Shown piece after piece: positions 12,604 through 26,280 of a DNA stretch of 64,000 nt. The translations under genes were made by a program, and so were the position numbers. This stretch comes from Otis tarda (Eukaryota > Chordata > Aves > Otidiformes > Otididae): contig CM048554.1 in the NCBI GenBank assembly GCA_026413225.1, positions 57,061,463-57,125,462 of the forward strand, written 5' to 3'. Numbering within the stretch: position 1 is the first letter of the stretch; each line of letters opens with the position of its first letter. A model generated the notes under the pieces. That model saw nothing but the letters and a program-made list of their open reading frames with translations, was not told the origin of the DNA and did no database searches.

Positions 12604-15380
12604 ATTACAACCAGTAGCACTGGCTGCAGCCAAAATCTTGGCTTGTGTTTCACAGGCAGTGGGAATGGATGATCACAGTTATTCTTTCTGGCCATAAAAT
12701 CAATGCAATATCTTCTTCTGATATTCCTTCCCTCTCTCTAATAGTACTTGTTCTGCTCTATTCCTGACCAAGTTTCCTGGGAAATATTAGGTTTCATACC
12801 AGTTTTTCTCACTGAAATGTTCTCGCTGGGATGCTTAGACATCAACACATTCAGATCCAAGGGATCCTGAAGAGGTTAGCCAGAGGTGATTACGCCTCAA
12901 ATGATGTTGTATATAATTGCTCAGGATATCAGCTTAAATTAAATAATCTGCGCAGGAGAGAAGAAACAGTAAAGCTAGGGAAGGAAATTGCTGCTATAAT
13001 TACTAGAGCATTTCTCTTTGAGGTATTAAAAACAAATGTTTATAACATAAAAAGGCTGGAGAGGATGACATGTGGCAATACAGACGGAATAGCAGAGCCT
13101 CTCTTACCTCACATCAGCTCTAACAAGCTTCCTGAACATTACTTACACATAAATGGAGGGTAAGAGTAGGAGGTAGGAGGTAGGTAGAAAATAGCCCAGA
13201 GTGATCATCTAGCTCAAACACTTTATAAGTAGCTATAAAGATAAAAAGATAGGAGACAGGTACTCTCCTTTAGGGTCTTTTGCCACTGAAGTCATTCAAG
13301 CCTTTCTATCAACTTCAATAACAGCACAACCAGACCTACAGCCAACAAGGGCAAGAAGAATAGCAGTCATTCCTTACAAACAACTGCCTTGCTTTTTCCC
13401 TTTGATCATTTTTTTTTCTTTCTCCCTACCACATTGTCCTGAACAAAAAACAATCTGAAATGCTCACAGCTAGAACAGCCTCCCTGTTCTAAACATAACA
13501 ATGCGTACAAAGTTCTCATGTTTCCTCTCCAGCTCTTTCAGTATTTTCCGGAATATGCTTTATTGGAAACTCTTTGGGGAAATGCGTTAACTGTGGATTT
13601 GGTATTTCAAAACCTCTTGTGCTTTAACATGCAGGTACATAATTGTGTGAGTCTTACTAAGATACCCATGATTTAAAAAAAAAAAAAAATTCTAATCACC
13701 CAAGGGAACATTTCCTGGTCTAGAGCCCTCCTGAACCCACTGGGTCCTACAAGTGGGCAGACATTGGGTCATTTTGGGCATTAAGCAGAGCCCTGAGGGA
13801 TTCACTGTTTCACAGTCCCTCTTGGTACAGGGAATTACAGGACTGCATTTTATTCCTGAGGTACGTCAGTGTGACCGGATCCTGAGAAGGGATGGGATAC
13901 AGAAATTTTTCTAGCTGAAGTCTCTGTGCCAGTGATGCTCTTAAGACACGAAATCTTCATGGACCTGCCAGAGAATTTTAAGGAAGCTGCAAGACAGATC
14001 TGTTTTAACCTTTTTCTTCAGATTTTCTACAGCTTTCAGCAGGGTGAACAGTGACAGCAAATAGATTGGAAATTCCTCGGTTACAGGACTACTCCCCATT
14101 TTTGCTCAAGCCACTGTAGCTTTGAAACAGCAAATTCTCAGGCAAAAGCATGGCTTACAACACAGAACAGCAGAAAAGACACTAGAAATTGATGAGTAGC
14201 CCAGATGAGTGCCATCCACCTCTCAAGAGCAGAGTGACTAATGATTAGTCTAGCAGGGAGGTCACTCTGGCCTAATCAATGGTGTCAGGAGGACTAGGTG
14301 GGCATGCAGGTGTATGTAACACGGCAGAGCTAATGAACAACAGACTGTTTCATAAACACAGCCCCCAGTTATGCCCTGTGCCTGTCCTCTGTGGATTTAG
14401 AGCAGTAGTACAGACTTGTTATTGCAGTATGCAGAAAAATAGTTTGACTTTGTCTAGCCTGTCTGTATTTAGGACTTCTGAGATTACAACAGCATCTCTG
14501 GAAGCTAGGAGCACGGACTGCCTTGAACTGAAGAAATTGGGCACAGGTACCAGGTGATGAACAGCAGTGCTTCATTAGCAGCCCTCAACATCCTAGTCTG
14601 ATAGGTGCTGGTATATGATTCATAATTTAAAATTCTATTTCATTAAAGTAATTTGATTTGGATAGGGTGGGGGGCAGTGTTTGGTTTGCTTCAGCCACTT
14701 TTATTTTATTTCAGCAGAAACACCAGGCAGTGGCTTGCAGGAAGGAAGGAGAAATCCTCACAGCCATTCCAATGCAAAGCCGTATATTTAGGTTCAGTGT
14801 AGGAAACACTGCAGACACTGAGGGCAAGTACTCTCCTGAAAAACAGAGCGAAACAAGTCTACACTCCTTTACAAATAAGCCACATAGTCAACTCTAACTA
14901 CTTCTCCCAGTAGGTATCCTCTGTATGTGTTCCTGTCTTATCACTTCCAAGTCCTGCTCTGTTGCCAGAGGCCTCTCTAGAATTTCTCCTCACTCTCTTG
15001 CAGCACTTCCAAAGCATATAGAGCCTAAAGCAGGCTTGAAAGACAGATTCATTCCTCTGTGCCAGCTGTATTTAATGCACAGATCCCATCCTGTCTCAAC
15101 ACAGAATCTTGCTTTTCTGCCCAAAAACACTGTGAGTGGGAGCTTTCTCTAAAAATACACATTCTTCAACATATTTGTTTAAAGTTATTACCCCGAATTG
15201 GAGTGCCAAAGATATAAATTAGTAAGTATTTTCCTTGCTAGCACTTGATTTCTATATAAATTCCCAAATGTGTTTGAAGCCATGGTATGATGGCCACTGC
15301 ATAAACATGCTGCAAGAGAATCTGTACCTGAGCCAAACAGAAAAGACATAGGAAGAAAAAAAGAAGGAATTGTGACCCTT

Positions 15381-15480
15381 CTTTACAGAGACTTGGAAAG
15401 ATTAGTGCAAGTTGCCCAAGGTCATATAGAAACTCCAGGGAACTGAACTGAGAGCACTGCAGTCCCAACACAAAACCTTA
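15381..15480 (-). repeat. Ancient MIR/CORE-SINE-like fragment
   Basis: The run TTTACAGAGACTTGGAAAG, GTTGCCCAAGGTCATATAG, then a GGGAACTGAACTGAG...CACTGCAGTCCC block resembles the reverse complement of the MIR-type SINE core (tttacagatgaggaaact... cttgcccaaggtcacacag... gaaccca). The match is by eye and diverged. Such SINEs predate the split of birds and mammals. Confidence 0.5.
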
Positions 15481-18400
15481 ATTACCAAATCCAATTTTCC
15501 ACTTTTGCTTTCATATGTTTTTTTCATATATTAAAACACTTCACATAAGCTTATCTTTTTTTCCCAGGAAGAATAGCAAAAGCAAAGACTGCAAGTCACC
15601 CTTGTGCAACTAGGTTGCACAGCCAAACAAATTTAAAATGATATCTCAGCAAGATTTTGCAACCTGCCTGCGACAAATAAAAGGACTTTCACCCTGAAAT
15701 CATGTGAGCGCTCAGGAGGACTAGCTGAAAGAATTTAGCAAAGCTTCTAATGAAAAAGCTGATCTGCAACATGTATATGCATGAGTTCATGTATTATTTA
15801 AATCATTCTGATCAGAATAAGCATCATGAACACAGTGCTGAAAGTATCACTAGCATTCATGCATCGAATAACTTGCCCTCATAAAGGTATAATAATGTGT
15901 TCATCAGTTTTGTTTGTACTCCCTAAGCAGTAATAGCATAAACAGAAAATAACCCTATATGTTGCAAAAAGCACATAAATATAAATCTAATTACGTCTTT
16001 CCTTGATATTATGACCAAGAAATTATGATGCTCACTCAAGTATAACATATGACGCCAAGTGCATTCCCAAAGGCTTTTATAAAAGTCTGCTGCTATGTTC
16101 AAGTCTAGCCTGGCATTTTAGGGGTTAAAACAAATATATCATGCTAAAGTTGGTCAGGGTGCCTCAATAAACTAGTGGCAGGTCCTTTCTCTGACAGGTG
16201 GGAGGTCCAGATTATATTTTCAGTGATTCTTTACAGCTCACTCAGCGCTTGCTGCCACACACCATGTATCTCTCCACAGACGCCCCACAGACTGACAATT
16301 AAATCACAGTGCTGATGGCTCCCTAGGAAGATGTCCTATCCTCAGTGGTCCCAAGGACAACTGTGCCACATGAGATGATGGGGAAGGTGAGAAAAGAGAG
16401 AGAGCACAGGAGGAAAAAATGGAAGGATTCTCAAGGTACACACAAAACACTTCTGCCTTTGTCCACACACATTTTACCAAGAAAAAAAAAAAAAAAGAGT
16501 CATAAAAACTGAAAGCAGGATCTAAAATAAACATAAATACCATGGCACAGATTTCTTATTGTACTCAAACAGTTGCCTCCGCGCAAGATGTTTAGACTAA
16601 ATTGACTTATGAACTGTGATCTCAGTCTTTTAAATTTTTTTTTTACCCTTATACACGTTAGTGAATTGTACTTTCATGTGGGAAACTTATGCAGCAGCCT
16701 GTTTTTGCTGGTATAAGTGGCAAGACTCCCACTGGTTTCATTCAAAGGTTCAGGCTGTTAACGATGACTCAATCAATCAATCAGTCAAGACATGAGAAGG
16801 TGCAGGAAGAACTGGAGCCAAAATTAGTCTCAAAATTCAGTGAGCTCATTTGTTCTTGTGTAGTTTCATCAACTGAATCAGATAAGCTCTCTAGAGTAGT
16901 GAGGAAAGATGGATATCTAGGACTCTTTGGGTAGGTACATTTGGTAAGCACTGCCACTTGGTTGTATCACTGCAGTTCCTGTGTGTCAAAAGTTTCAGAA
17001 GAGCACAATGCAACAGGGTGGTGCTGGCTGAGCACTAGGACAAGAGCACATGCAGGAGGGAACACCAGGACAGGAGAGGTCAAGGTGGCTTGGGCATCAG
17101 AGGAGATAACTCTGGTTTTGGGGGATCCAGAAATGGCAAATGAGCTTGAAATGGGCAGTCAGGCTAAGGGTGTTGAAAGAGACAAGAATGTGCTGCCTTG
17201 GAAAGATGACCTGGTCATTTGCATCAGTGTGAAATCAAAATTAGAACTGTGTGGTCTGTATTTAGGAGGGGAGACCCAATACCTTTCTCCTGCAGGAAGT
17301 ACTGTGGGAATTCACTTATCCCATTTGCTTTTTATGGATGGGAGTTTACTAATCATATTATGCTACCAGTAAATGCTGGACACATTTACCTCCATAGTCT
17401 GTGTTATTATTGGAAGAGCTGGTAGAAAAATTATGACTCCTAACTTTCTCTGACATGACCTATTTGCAATTGTCAAGCTTTTCTTTTTTTTTTTTTTTAA
17501 CCCAAGACCCTGAAAATTATCATCTTGTGTACCAATTAAATTGAAGTAGCCCATAAAGTTTGAGGAAGAAATGCACAATAAATATTTACTTACTCTGCAA
17601 CTGTAAGTTTCACTAGATCTGTTCCATTTTCCTTCTTTAAGAGCTAAATAGTAATAGATAATGCAAAAACGTGAATGAGGCATTTTTAGCACAAAAAACC
17701 CACAAGGTTGCTCTATAATGCAGGAACGCTTAAAACTAAGTGAAAACAACCTCAACACTGAAAAGGCTTACTGCAGGTACATTTAAGCTGGGTATGCTTA
17801 AAACAGTAATCTACTGAATGGAGCAAGGTATAACTGACATAAGCCTATCTACATTGTTTTCTGTCTGCAGACTTACTGTTATGCAGAAAACTTGTGGTTG
17901 TTAATATTTTAAAGCTCAGAAGGGAAGAAGCTGTAAAAAAGGGAGGAGGAGAGAGGAACACAAAAAGCTATCCAGCACTCTGTATCTTACTGGGTGGTGG
18001 TGTCTCTGCTTTTCCCCCGTCTCTAACATCAAGGCCAGAATGTTTAAGCCAGGTGCTGCCATAATCAGACAAGTGGCAGTTCATTGCATTCAGCGATGCT
18101 GCTCAATGAATGAAATTCTGTTTGCTTTGATCAAGGCCTTAGGAACGTTTCAGTTAAATCAGTCTTGGATTACAGGCTGTATGTGTTCACAATTCCCGTG
18201 CAAAAAGAAATAGATGCTTTCTTTTGTTGTCCCTTCCAGAAGAGAAGACTGGCCATTGTTCTATACATGCCAATATTTTGACAGGTACAGTACATAGAAA
18301 GGGGAAGATTTATGGGACTCAAGATTAAAGTTCATCATGATTAAACTTGCATGCGATGACCAACTCTGCAATAGGTTTCCTTCAGGCAAAACATAATGGC

Positions 18401-21400
18401 ACAGTGTCGGCGCTTTTTCTGGGCTTAAGCACTCTTTATATAGCTATTGAATGGTTTCTTTCTGCAGCAGCAGCGTCTCCTACTTCAGTCCCTACCAAGA
18501 GCTCTCTGATGAAGGACTGTGAATGAGGAAGGACAGCTGGAGAGCAGGAGTATCAGGAAGGGGACTAGGACATGGGAACCAGGGCAAGTCATTAGAACTG
18601 ATGCAGAGAAGGGCTTTAGGATCCCCATCAAATCAGCCAGTAGCCTCCAGCAAAACACATTCTGGCCACATAGGGTGATGAGGGAGTTGAGGATATTCAT
18701 AGGGCTAGCATTTTGATTCTTTAGGGGAATGCCCCTTTGATGAGTGCATCTACAAGAAAGGGTGAAGTAGCTTCAGTGTCTCAAATAAAATAGGAGGCAA
18801 ATTATTTTCGTACTTCAGGTTGGGTTATGTACTAATCATTGAGGACTCTCCAGATGGAAGATGCTGGATATATGCAAAATCTTGCCGCAATTAAGTAGGT
18901 TTTTTTAATTGGAAAAAAAAAAAAAGCAAAAACTCTGTAATGTGAGCTGTCTAGATTCTCTCAAGAGGCAGTAGAGAGCAGAATTTAGGTTTTCTCAACA
19001 CAAACACATAAAATGATTTATATATTATCCCCTGAAAGGGCTTATTTCTATCAGATTACTATAAAATAATCTAGATCAGGCTTTTATAGTGTAGATATTT
19101 AAATATATAGTGAATTTAGATGAAATTAATCCTATTCTACTTTCCGAGAATCTGTGTGTTTATTTACATGTTTTTAAGGACCTTATCTTATAGGAAGGTT
19201 TAACTTTGTAAGTACTCTGGCAACTGAATGAAAGCTGGAGCTACTCAACACCTGAATATTAATTTTAATAACAGGCAACAGTTTGAAAGTACAAAGAAGT
19301 CACGGTTGAACTGTATGACTGAGATAATGGAACTATCAGATTCTCTGTTTTTCTGATGTTCTTTAAGAACAAATAATTGACTGATTTGTAAAAGTTTGGG
19401 AAAAGTCAATAATTCAATAATATACCATATAATGATGAATATGCAAGAGAGTATGAAATCAATGATAGAAATCATAAAACTTTAAAAAGTTAGTGAATTA
19501 TTTAGGGCTGTCTCTTAATTTAGCATTTTTTTCTAGGCATGTTTTTTGAGTAGCTAAGTGTATTTTTCTCATACAGTCTCTGCATTTTTTTTTTTTTTTA
19601 ATCTGCCTAAAAGTCTAGTTAGCTGCAGCTAAGGGTACAGGCAGAAGATTTAACATAGATGAGTCAGGATGGCATAACAAGTTACCACCTGTCTCCTCAG
19701 CTGACATCATTCTCCATCACATTTTTTTTTTTTTCCCCTGAAGTCAAGGCAAAATGCATGAGCCTCAGCCTCATTCATTATTGCTTAAGCTAAGACACAC
19801 AACTCTTCAGGCAATCTCAGAGCACACATGCACACATGTAGATACAGTGGCTGAGTTAATACATAATAGCTTTAATGAGCTTCTGTAACTCAATCCTATC
19901 CTATGGCCTTACTCCAACACAGACTGGCATTGTACTTCAGTAATTTAGTTCTTCATAGCTGCTCTGCTAGCTTTCATCCTGCTTTTGCTTAGGCAAAGCC
20001 AATATGAAACTGTCCTTGACAGAGCAGTATTGTTCGAGGGATATGCTCCTTTCTCACCCTGTACAAAGACAGAGGGGAAGAAGCAGCCCCAATATCAGCA
20101 ACTGGAGCTCAATTAGATACAGTTACACTAATATAATGCTTTGTGCTTGTTATTTTATCCCTCGTTTCTTTTTAACCTCTCTTGCCACAAGCACATTTTG
20201 CCCAGTATAAGCAGCTTCTCTGCTAGGAAATGTGCTGGCACAATTTATGAAAGTATTTCTGCATCAAAAATGCTAGTGTGGACTGGGTCTTAGTAAATAA
20301 AACAGAACTTACGGTCAGCTTTTCTTAAGAGCTCAGCACATAATAGCTCACATCACTGTGTGCTTTTGAAAGCTGGACTGCGTTAAGGTGTCTATGTGGG
20401 CTCAGGGTTTGAAATAACTCAAATCCAGTATTTACTCTTAGGGTGCCTTAGCAAGAATAGTGATCCTGTCTCTTCTGTAGAACAAGGAGGAGAACTGAAG
20501 GGCAAGGAGGACAGAGAAAGGTGAGATTGCCCTCTTTTCCCCATATACCTTGTTTCTTTTACACGTATCCCCAAAGGAAGCAGAGAAAAAAAGCAGAGCA
20601 GTTTTGCTCCACCAGGAAGCACCTAATCCAAGATGAAGCAGTTTACATTATCTTTTTTACATCAAGACCCTTGGGAAAGTCCTGTCGTTCCATTAGGCCC
20701 AGCCTTTTCTATTACTATGAAAACCGTCACCTGCTACCCCTTGCTTAGAGATCTGCCTCAGTCCCTAAATGAGAGATGGGCCAACCCTTTGTAGAGCAGT
20801 GCAAAACAAAACTAGGACTGACTTAATTGCTGAAGATTTGGTATATATTCCCACCTGTTTTGACCTGGGGGGCTGTGAAGCACCGCAGAAATTTCTGTGT
20901 AAAATAAGGTACTTTCCTATATTGTATTTGTCCTGTTTATCTTTTAATCCCACCAACTTTACACACAGCAGATTTTTCATTAACATTTTAGCTCTGATCT
21001 GGTCTTGCAAAAGGATCTAGTTAATCTGTAACTTCGTATTGCCAGTGCTGGCTGTTGCTGTAGTAACAAAGTACCGTTATATACCTTCAAGGATCAGTGC
21101 TGCAGAACTGCTGATTTTTCTAATAAGGCAAAAAAAAAAAAAAAAGATAAAAGATCCTTTTGATTACATCTATTGCTCTTTGTGTTGTAGTGCTGTAACA
21201 AGAGAACCTTAATGTTCCCTCTAGAATAAAAATATGAGAAAGCAGGGCTTTCTCCATTGTACAAGGTTGAAGGAAGGTCTGAACTGTAAATCCCAGCGAT
21301 ATGGACATATACTGCTGGGCTCAGTTTCATGTTGGTGTAATCATGAAAAATGGCGATGAAGTCTACAGAGTTATGCTGATATAAAATGCCTCTGAGCAAG

Positions 21401-21519
21401 GCTGGAATCCAACCAACTAACTTCTGTAAAATTCCATCTGCTATATATCCATGAGCCAACCTGAAGAAACATCTCCTGGCCCACCATGACACAGTACTGC
21501 CTACCTCTCTGAGAGCTCT

Positions 21520-22343
21520 GATGTGCCAACCTCATGAAGTTCAACCAGGCCAAGTGCAAGGTCCTGCACCTGGGTCATGACAATCCCAGGCACAAATACA
21601 GGCTGGGTGGAGAATGGATTGAGAGCAGCCCTGAGGAGAAAGACTTGGGAGTGCTGGTGGACGAGAAGCTCAACATGAGCCGGCAATGCGCGCTTGCGGC
21701 CCAGAAGGCCAACCGCATCCTGGGCTGCATCAAGAGGAGCGTGGCCAGCAGGTCGAGGAAGGTGATTCTCCCCCTCTACTCTGCCCTGGTAAGACCCCAC
21801 CTGGAGTACTGCGTCCAGTTCTGGAGCCCCCAACACAAGAAGGACATGGACCAGTTGGAGAAGGTCCAGAGGAGGGCCATGAAGATGATAAAAGGGCTGG
21901 AGCACCTCTCTTATGAGGACAGGCTGAGAGAATTGGGGCTGTTCAGCCTGGAGAAGAGGAGGCTCCAGGGAGACCTGATAGCGGTCTTCCAGTACCTCAA
22001 GGGGGCCTACAAGAAAGATGGGGAAAGGCTGTTTAGTAGGGCCTGTTGCAATAGGATGAGGGGTAATGGTTTTAAAATAGAGGGGGGAAGATTTAGATTG
22101 GAAATTAGGAAAAAATTTTTTACAATGAGGGTTGTAGAACACTGGAACAGGTTGCCCAGAAAGGTGGTGGATGCCCCATCCCTGGAGACGTTCAAGGCCA
22201 TGTTGGATGAGGCTCTGAGCAACCTGATCTAGTCAGGGATGTTCCTGCTCCTTGCAGGGGGGTTGGACTAGATGACCTTTGAAGGTCCCTTCCAACCCTA
22301 ACCATTCTATGATTCTATGATTCTATGATTCTATGATTCTATG
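21520..22343 (+). mobile_element. CR1 LINE, 5'-truncated, with open 232-codon ORF2 tail
   Basis: CR1 is a non-LTR retrotransposon whose second ORF encodes endonuclease and reverse transcriptase. This copy keeps only the C-terminal part of ORF2. The frame at 21534-22232 is open for 232 codons and ends [17 protein letters not shown] then TAG. Recognisable family segments are [71 protein letters not shown] and [11 protein letters not shown]. The 3' UTR with the conserved GGTTGGACTAGATGACC and a tail of five ATTCTATG units follow. The start near 21520 is where CR1-like text begins. The uninterrupted frame and intact tail suggest a fairly young insertion. Catalytic motifs lie in the missing 5' part, so it cannot move by itself. 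A long antisense frame over it is a shadow. Confidence 0.97.
22304..22343 (+). repeat. (ATTCTATG)5 tail of CR1
   Basis: Five perfect ATTCTATG units in a row. CR1 elements end in a short 8-bp repeat of this kind, not poly(A). It marks the exact 3' end of the insertion. Confidence 0.97.
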
Positions 22344-24383
22344 TTTGGTGGTGGATATAAAGATTTGCTTGTAATTGGAATTTTGTTAATCAATGACATC
22401 TTCCTTTCATTCCTACTTTCATTTCCTACTGCGTACACCAGAAAACCGGACAATCAAGAAGTTTCCTATTCTTGAAACGTACAAGCTCAAATGAAAATTC
22501 AAGTAAAATACTTAAGTATTTACTATAGTGTGCTTGTTTCCTTCCTTTCTCCCACTGAACATACCAGCATGGCTACAATTACACTTGTATGCACAGGGGG
22601 ATATGTATGTCCTTAGACAGACATATGCTAGTACAGGAAGCAAAATCAGTTCGAGCAGTAGATGCTTTAGAAATTATTATTTCTTTCCACATTTATACTT
22701 ACATGGTTATAAGTATATTAGGTAAAGAAAAGCTCTCTAAATGGCAAAATCATATTCAATAATGATAATATGCTGATGAAATTAATCTAGACAATTATCT
22801 TATTTTTAACCAGGACAAAAAAACTTGGGACAGGATACTCCCCCTCCCCATTTAATGTGTTGTAAATATTCCTATTTTAATGAAAGTCTTAGGCTTTGTA
22901 GTCCAATACATGAACTTTGAGTGCTTGGAATGGACACCACTGTAGCAACAGAAAGACTGGATGGACAGTATTAATATGTTGTTGTTAGTTTTGTTTTTTT
23001 AATGGGTCTTTTGTGTAAATTTTCACTAATTATTTTAAAATGCCGGTTAAAATTATTTACCATTCTAATACTCAATTATTTGAAACATAAGTGTTTGCAT
23101 CATATCAGTATTTGAAAGATTATTATGACTTAACTCAAAATGTATATAATTTGATTGTTCTTTCCCAGCTGTAGGAAAAAAAAACTAAAAAAAAAACCCA
23201 AAAAACAAACCACATAGGGGAAAAGCATACGCAGCGGCAAAAGCACTTCTCTGCATTTCAAAAATTCCTGGTGGATGATAGTGGGAACAGTAAAGAAATG
23301 TGGCTGCTCAGCCACTGTCAGCTCCAGCTGACAGTGTTCAATAAGCATCTAAAGGAAGATGAGAGCTCATGAATCAAATTCAAGTGGAGCCCTGGGACTG
23401 CCCTGCAGCAGAGATTGAATATGCCCCACAGGAATGAAAATGCTAGTGCTTTGTCATTGTTTCTGACCAGCTCTGCCTTTCTGCCTTTGTCCTGGCTCCT
23501 CCTCACCATGTCCCATAGGCCAGGTTTGGCAGGCATGATGCACCACCCAACTTTGTTGTTGCTCTTCTGTCTGGTGAGTGTGGCAAACCGGCCTGAGTGT
23601 TGGCACTGCAGCTTGCATGGAGGCATCAAGCTGAAGTTACACCGGCCAGATGAAACATGGACAGCTGCATGTCTGCAGCACCCCAGAGCTGTGAGGGAAG
23701 CTGGTCAGCTGCTGAAGCAGCTAACCTACACTGACCTCAGGGCTGCCACCACAAATCCTAGGCTGTCTCATCTCCCTGTCTAGCAGTCATAACTGAGAGC
23801 GCTGCAAACATCCCCAAAATGTTTGCAGAACTGAGGACCTTACAAGGGTACAACAAAAGCAAAATCTCATTGTTGATCAGGGACATTCAGAGCTGTTTGG
23901 CTCATTTCCTTCTTTTCCTTTCCTCTGTTTTCCCAGACAGTTGCAACTACTGTGTCTGGTGACCTTCATCATTTTCCTGTTCCATCCTATTATCACAAAG
24001 TCCCACTGTTAGATCTTTATTCCACTTCCATTACATAGCATCTGCACAATTTTTGAATACAACTTTTTGAAAATTGAAGTGTCCTGTTTGTACAGTCCCC
24101 ATTTTGTTAGGCTGGATTATCTATTGCTGTAACATCAGGGCTTTCACATCTCACCAGTCTGACGAACTAAAAGCGAGTTATGAAAGGCCATTAAGGACTT
24201 CGCAAAGGTTATGATCCACATCATCTTATTGTCCATTTTAGGGAATCAGATTGGTTTTAGGTTCTTTGGATTGGCTCTTCTATAGCCCGTGTTCAGGATG
24301 TTTGTGCAAGGCCATATCCTTCCTCTCAGACTGCTTTCTGTAGCATTTTCTAATATACTGATTTATTCAGGGTGCTATATACT

Positions 24384-24445
24384 CAGGATTAAATTCCTGC
24401 TCGCACTGAAGATAATGGGACTTTTGCCTCAAACAGAGTATATAT
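24384..24445 (+). repeat. Possible old amniote repeat fragment
   Basis: AGGATTAAATTCCTGCTCGC then ACTGAAGATAATGGGACTTTTGCCT matches the same recalled pattern as the 12.5 kb piece (cactgaagtcaatgggagttttgcc). It is short and diverged, and the family is unknown. Confidence 0.4.
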
Positions 24446-26188
24446 TAATGCTTTTGAGATGAGGACTTTCTTGGTGCAGAGCAGTGTCTGTGTAACAGTT
24501 CCCATGGATGGGAAATCACTGAAAGTTTTCATGTGGGGAGCAGAACAGAGCAGCATAAGAAGCAAAGACCATGTTCACATACGGGTCTGGCAAAGCTGCT
24601 TTCCAAAAAGGCAGCATGTGAGATCAGGCACCAGACTGTCGCTGCAACTTTATTCATACACACTGAAACCTTCCCCTAGGATGTGTGGTAACTCCCATCA
24701 AAATTCCGATCGATAATAATTCTAAGTTTATTTTTGAATTTGAAGTCTCTAAGATTTCTAAATTAGCTTAAATTATACCAAGAGCTGACTTAATATGTCT
24801 AAAACCTAAAAATCATATTCTCGTTGCCAAATTGAACTGTTCTTAATTGAAACTGAGCTGTTTCTGAACAAACATGTTCACAGAGAATGTTTCTTTCTAT
24901 ATTTAGCAATCAACTTTTGCTAAAATATAGTAATAAAAATAGACGTCTCAAGATGATTTTTGGAACTCAGGCAAAAATATAAGCAGCCACTTAAACACAA
25001 ATATGTTCATTTACAAGAATTCAGATTTAGAAATCTTATCATCAGTCTGTATCGTCAGTCTTATATGCCTAACACTTAGAAATCTAAAAGAATTAATGAT
25101 GACTATACAGAATACTTCTATGAAATGCTCATAATAATATGCAGTATGCTAGAGGGAAGTGTAATCACTCTGTAGTTTAAAGCTGCAATAAAGTTTCAAT
25201 CTTAATGGAAACAGCAGCTTTCTTGTCTACAGAAGATACAAGCAAAGATCTTAAAATGTAGCCCAATCTCTTGTGGTTTCTCATGATATTTTTAATACTG
25301 ACTGTATCTGGAAACAGATTATGATTAATTCCCTTACACAAAATAATTTATTTTGGTGAGAACAAAGATAGAGAAGACTGTCAAAATTTTGGTTAAAAGC
25401 AGATCTGTGTTGCAAAATCTGTATGGAGAATTTCCTAAAGATCGGAGTTGTTCAGTGCAGCTCTGCCTCTTTGAGCAGTGTCCAAATCCAGCTCTGCCCC
25501 AACCATTTCTTCCAGTTCACCTACTCCATTTAGAGATCCAGAAGTGGTAGTTTTGCTTACAGTATATTTCTACAAGGTAGTGATTGCACTTTTCGTGATC
25601 TCAGTGTCGGTAACATGGCTTCCTCATACAGTGCTTATCTAAAAATACTTCCATATTTATCTCAACCTGTTCAGTCTTTCAAACCATTATTTCTTTAAGC
25701 CTAAAGAAATGGGTAGAGAGGATGGTGGTTAAAAAGGAAGATGAGGGCCAGAACTGCAAAGACACCAAGTCCTGTAAAAATATCAGGAAGGCCTTAATAT
25801 GTAGCAGCAATTCTCATTTGGGGCTGGGCACTTCATATTAAGAATACCCTAGTTTTATTATAATGAATTGTTGCAAGCACATTGGCATATAGAAATGCAC
25901 AAATACTCTTTCAACAGGAAAGTTTCATTTAAGATCAGGAGTGCAGTTCTGAAGCAACTCCAGCTGTTCTCACTTACTACACTTCAATTAACTTCACAGA
26001 GCACTCTGCATGAAGGAACTGGACACTTTCCAGATTAAATAACATGAGCTGCATGAGCACACCTAATGCCACCTAACCATTAATTGGCACTCGGTCTGTG
26101 AGACAAGACTACAACTGGTTCAAAGAAAATCCTGAAATGCAATGTGGAGGTCAGGTCCTCAGCACCAACTGCTTTGCCCTGTAAATTT

Positions 26189-26211
26189 ACTCCTACTCCT
26201 ACTCCTACTCC
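26189..26211 (+). repeat. Short (ACTCCT)n tandem repeat
   Basis: Nearly four perfect ACTCCT hexamer units, a simple-sequence microsatellite in intergenic DNA. Confidence 0.95.
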
Positions 26212-26240
26212 ACATTTGCTGGTGCAGACATGGCCTTATC

Positions 26241-26280
26241 TTTGAGCCAAATCCTGCAATCTTTCCTTAGATAAAGTTAT
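26241..26280 (-). repeat. Possible old amniote repeat fragment
   Basis: TTTGAGCCAAATCCTGCAAT then CTTTCCTTAG resembles the inverse of the same family (gggccaaatcctgcagtccttactcagg). Only about 40 bp is recognisable. Confidence 0.35.

Larger units (their letters stand above)
2908..21519. other. Intergenic DNA between two CR1 copies
   Basis: About 18.6 kb without a supportable gene. It contains only the old repeat fragments listed separately (5.9, 6.9, 12.5 and 15.4 kb) and a small tandem duplication. The longest frames (7403-7819, 138 codons; 16941-17372, 143 codons) show no domain, no splice context and cysteine/serine-rich chance composition. Stretches near 15780-16120 are rich in TAAT and TTTATAAAAG words and could be regulatory, unproven. 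Confidence 0.7.

Noticed and set aside
16941-17372. 143-codon open frame on the plus strand
   Set aside because: No recognisable domain, no promoter or splice context, and a composition expected of random translation in intergenic DNA.
17482-17499. Long T run that could be a processed-copy poly(A) tail
   Set aside because: No retrocopied gene or target duplication is visible beside it. Similar A/T runs occur throughout the window.
21501-22142. 213-codon open frame on the minus strand
   Set aside because: It lies exactly antisense to the CR1 ORF2 tail. Its composition reflects the complementary strand of that LINE, with no protein domain of its own.
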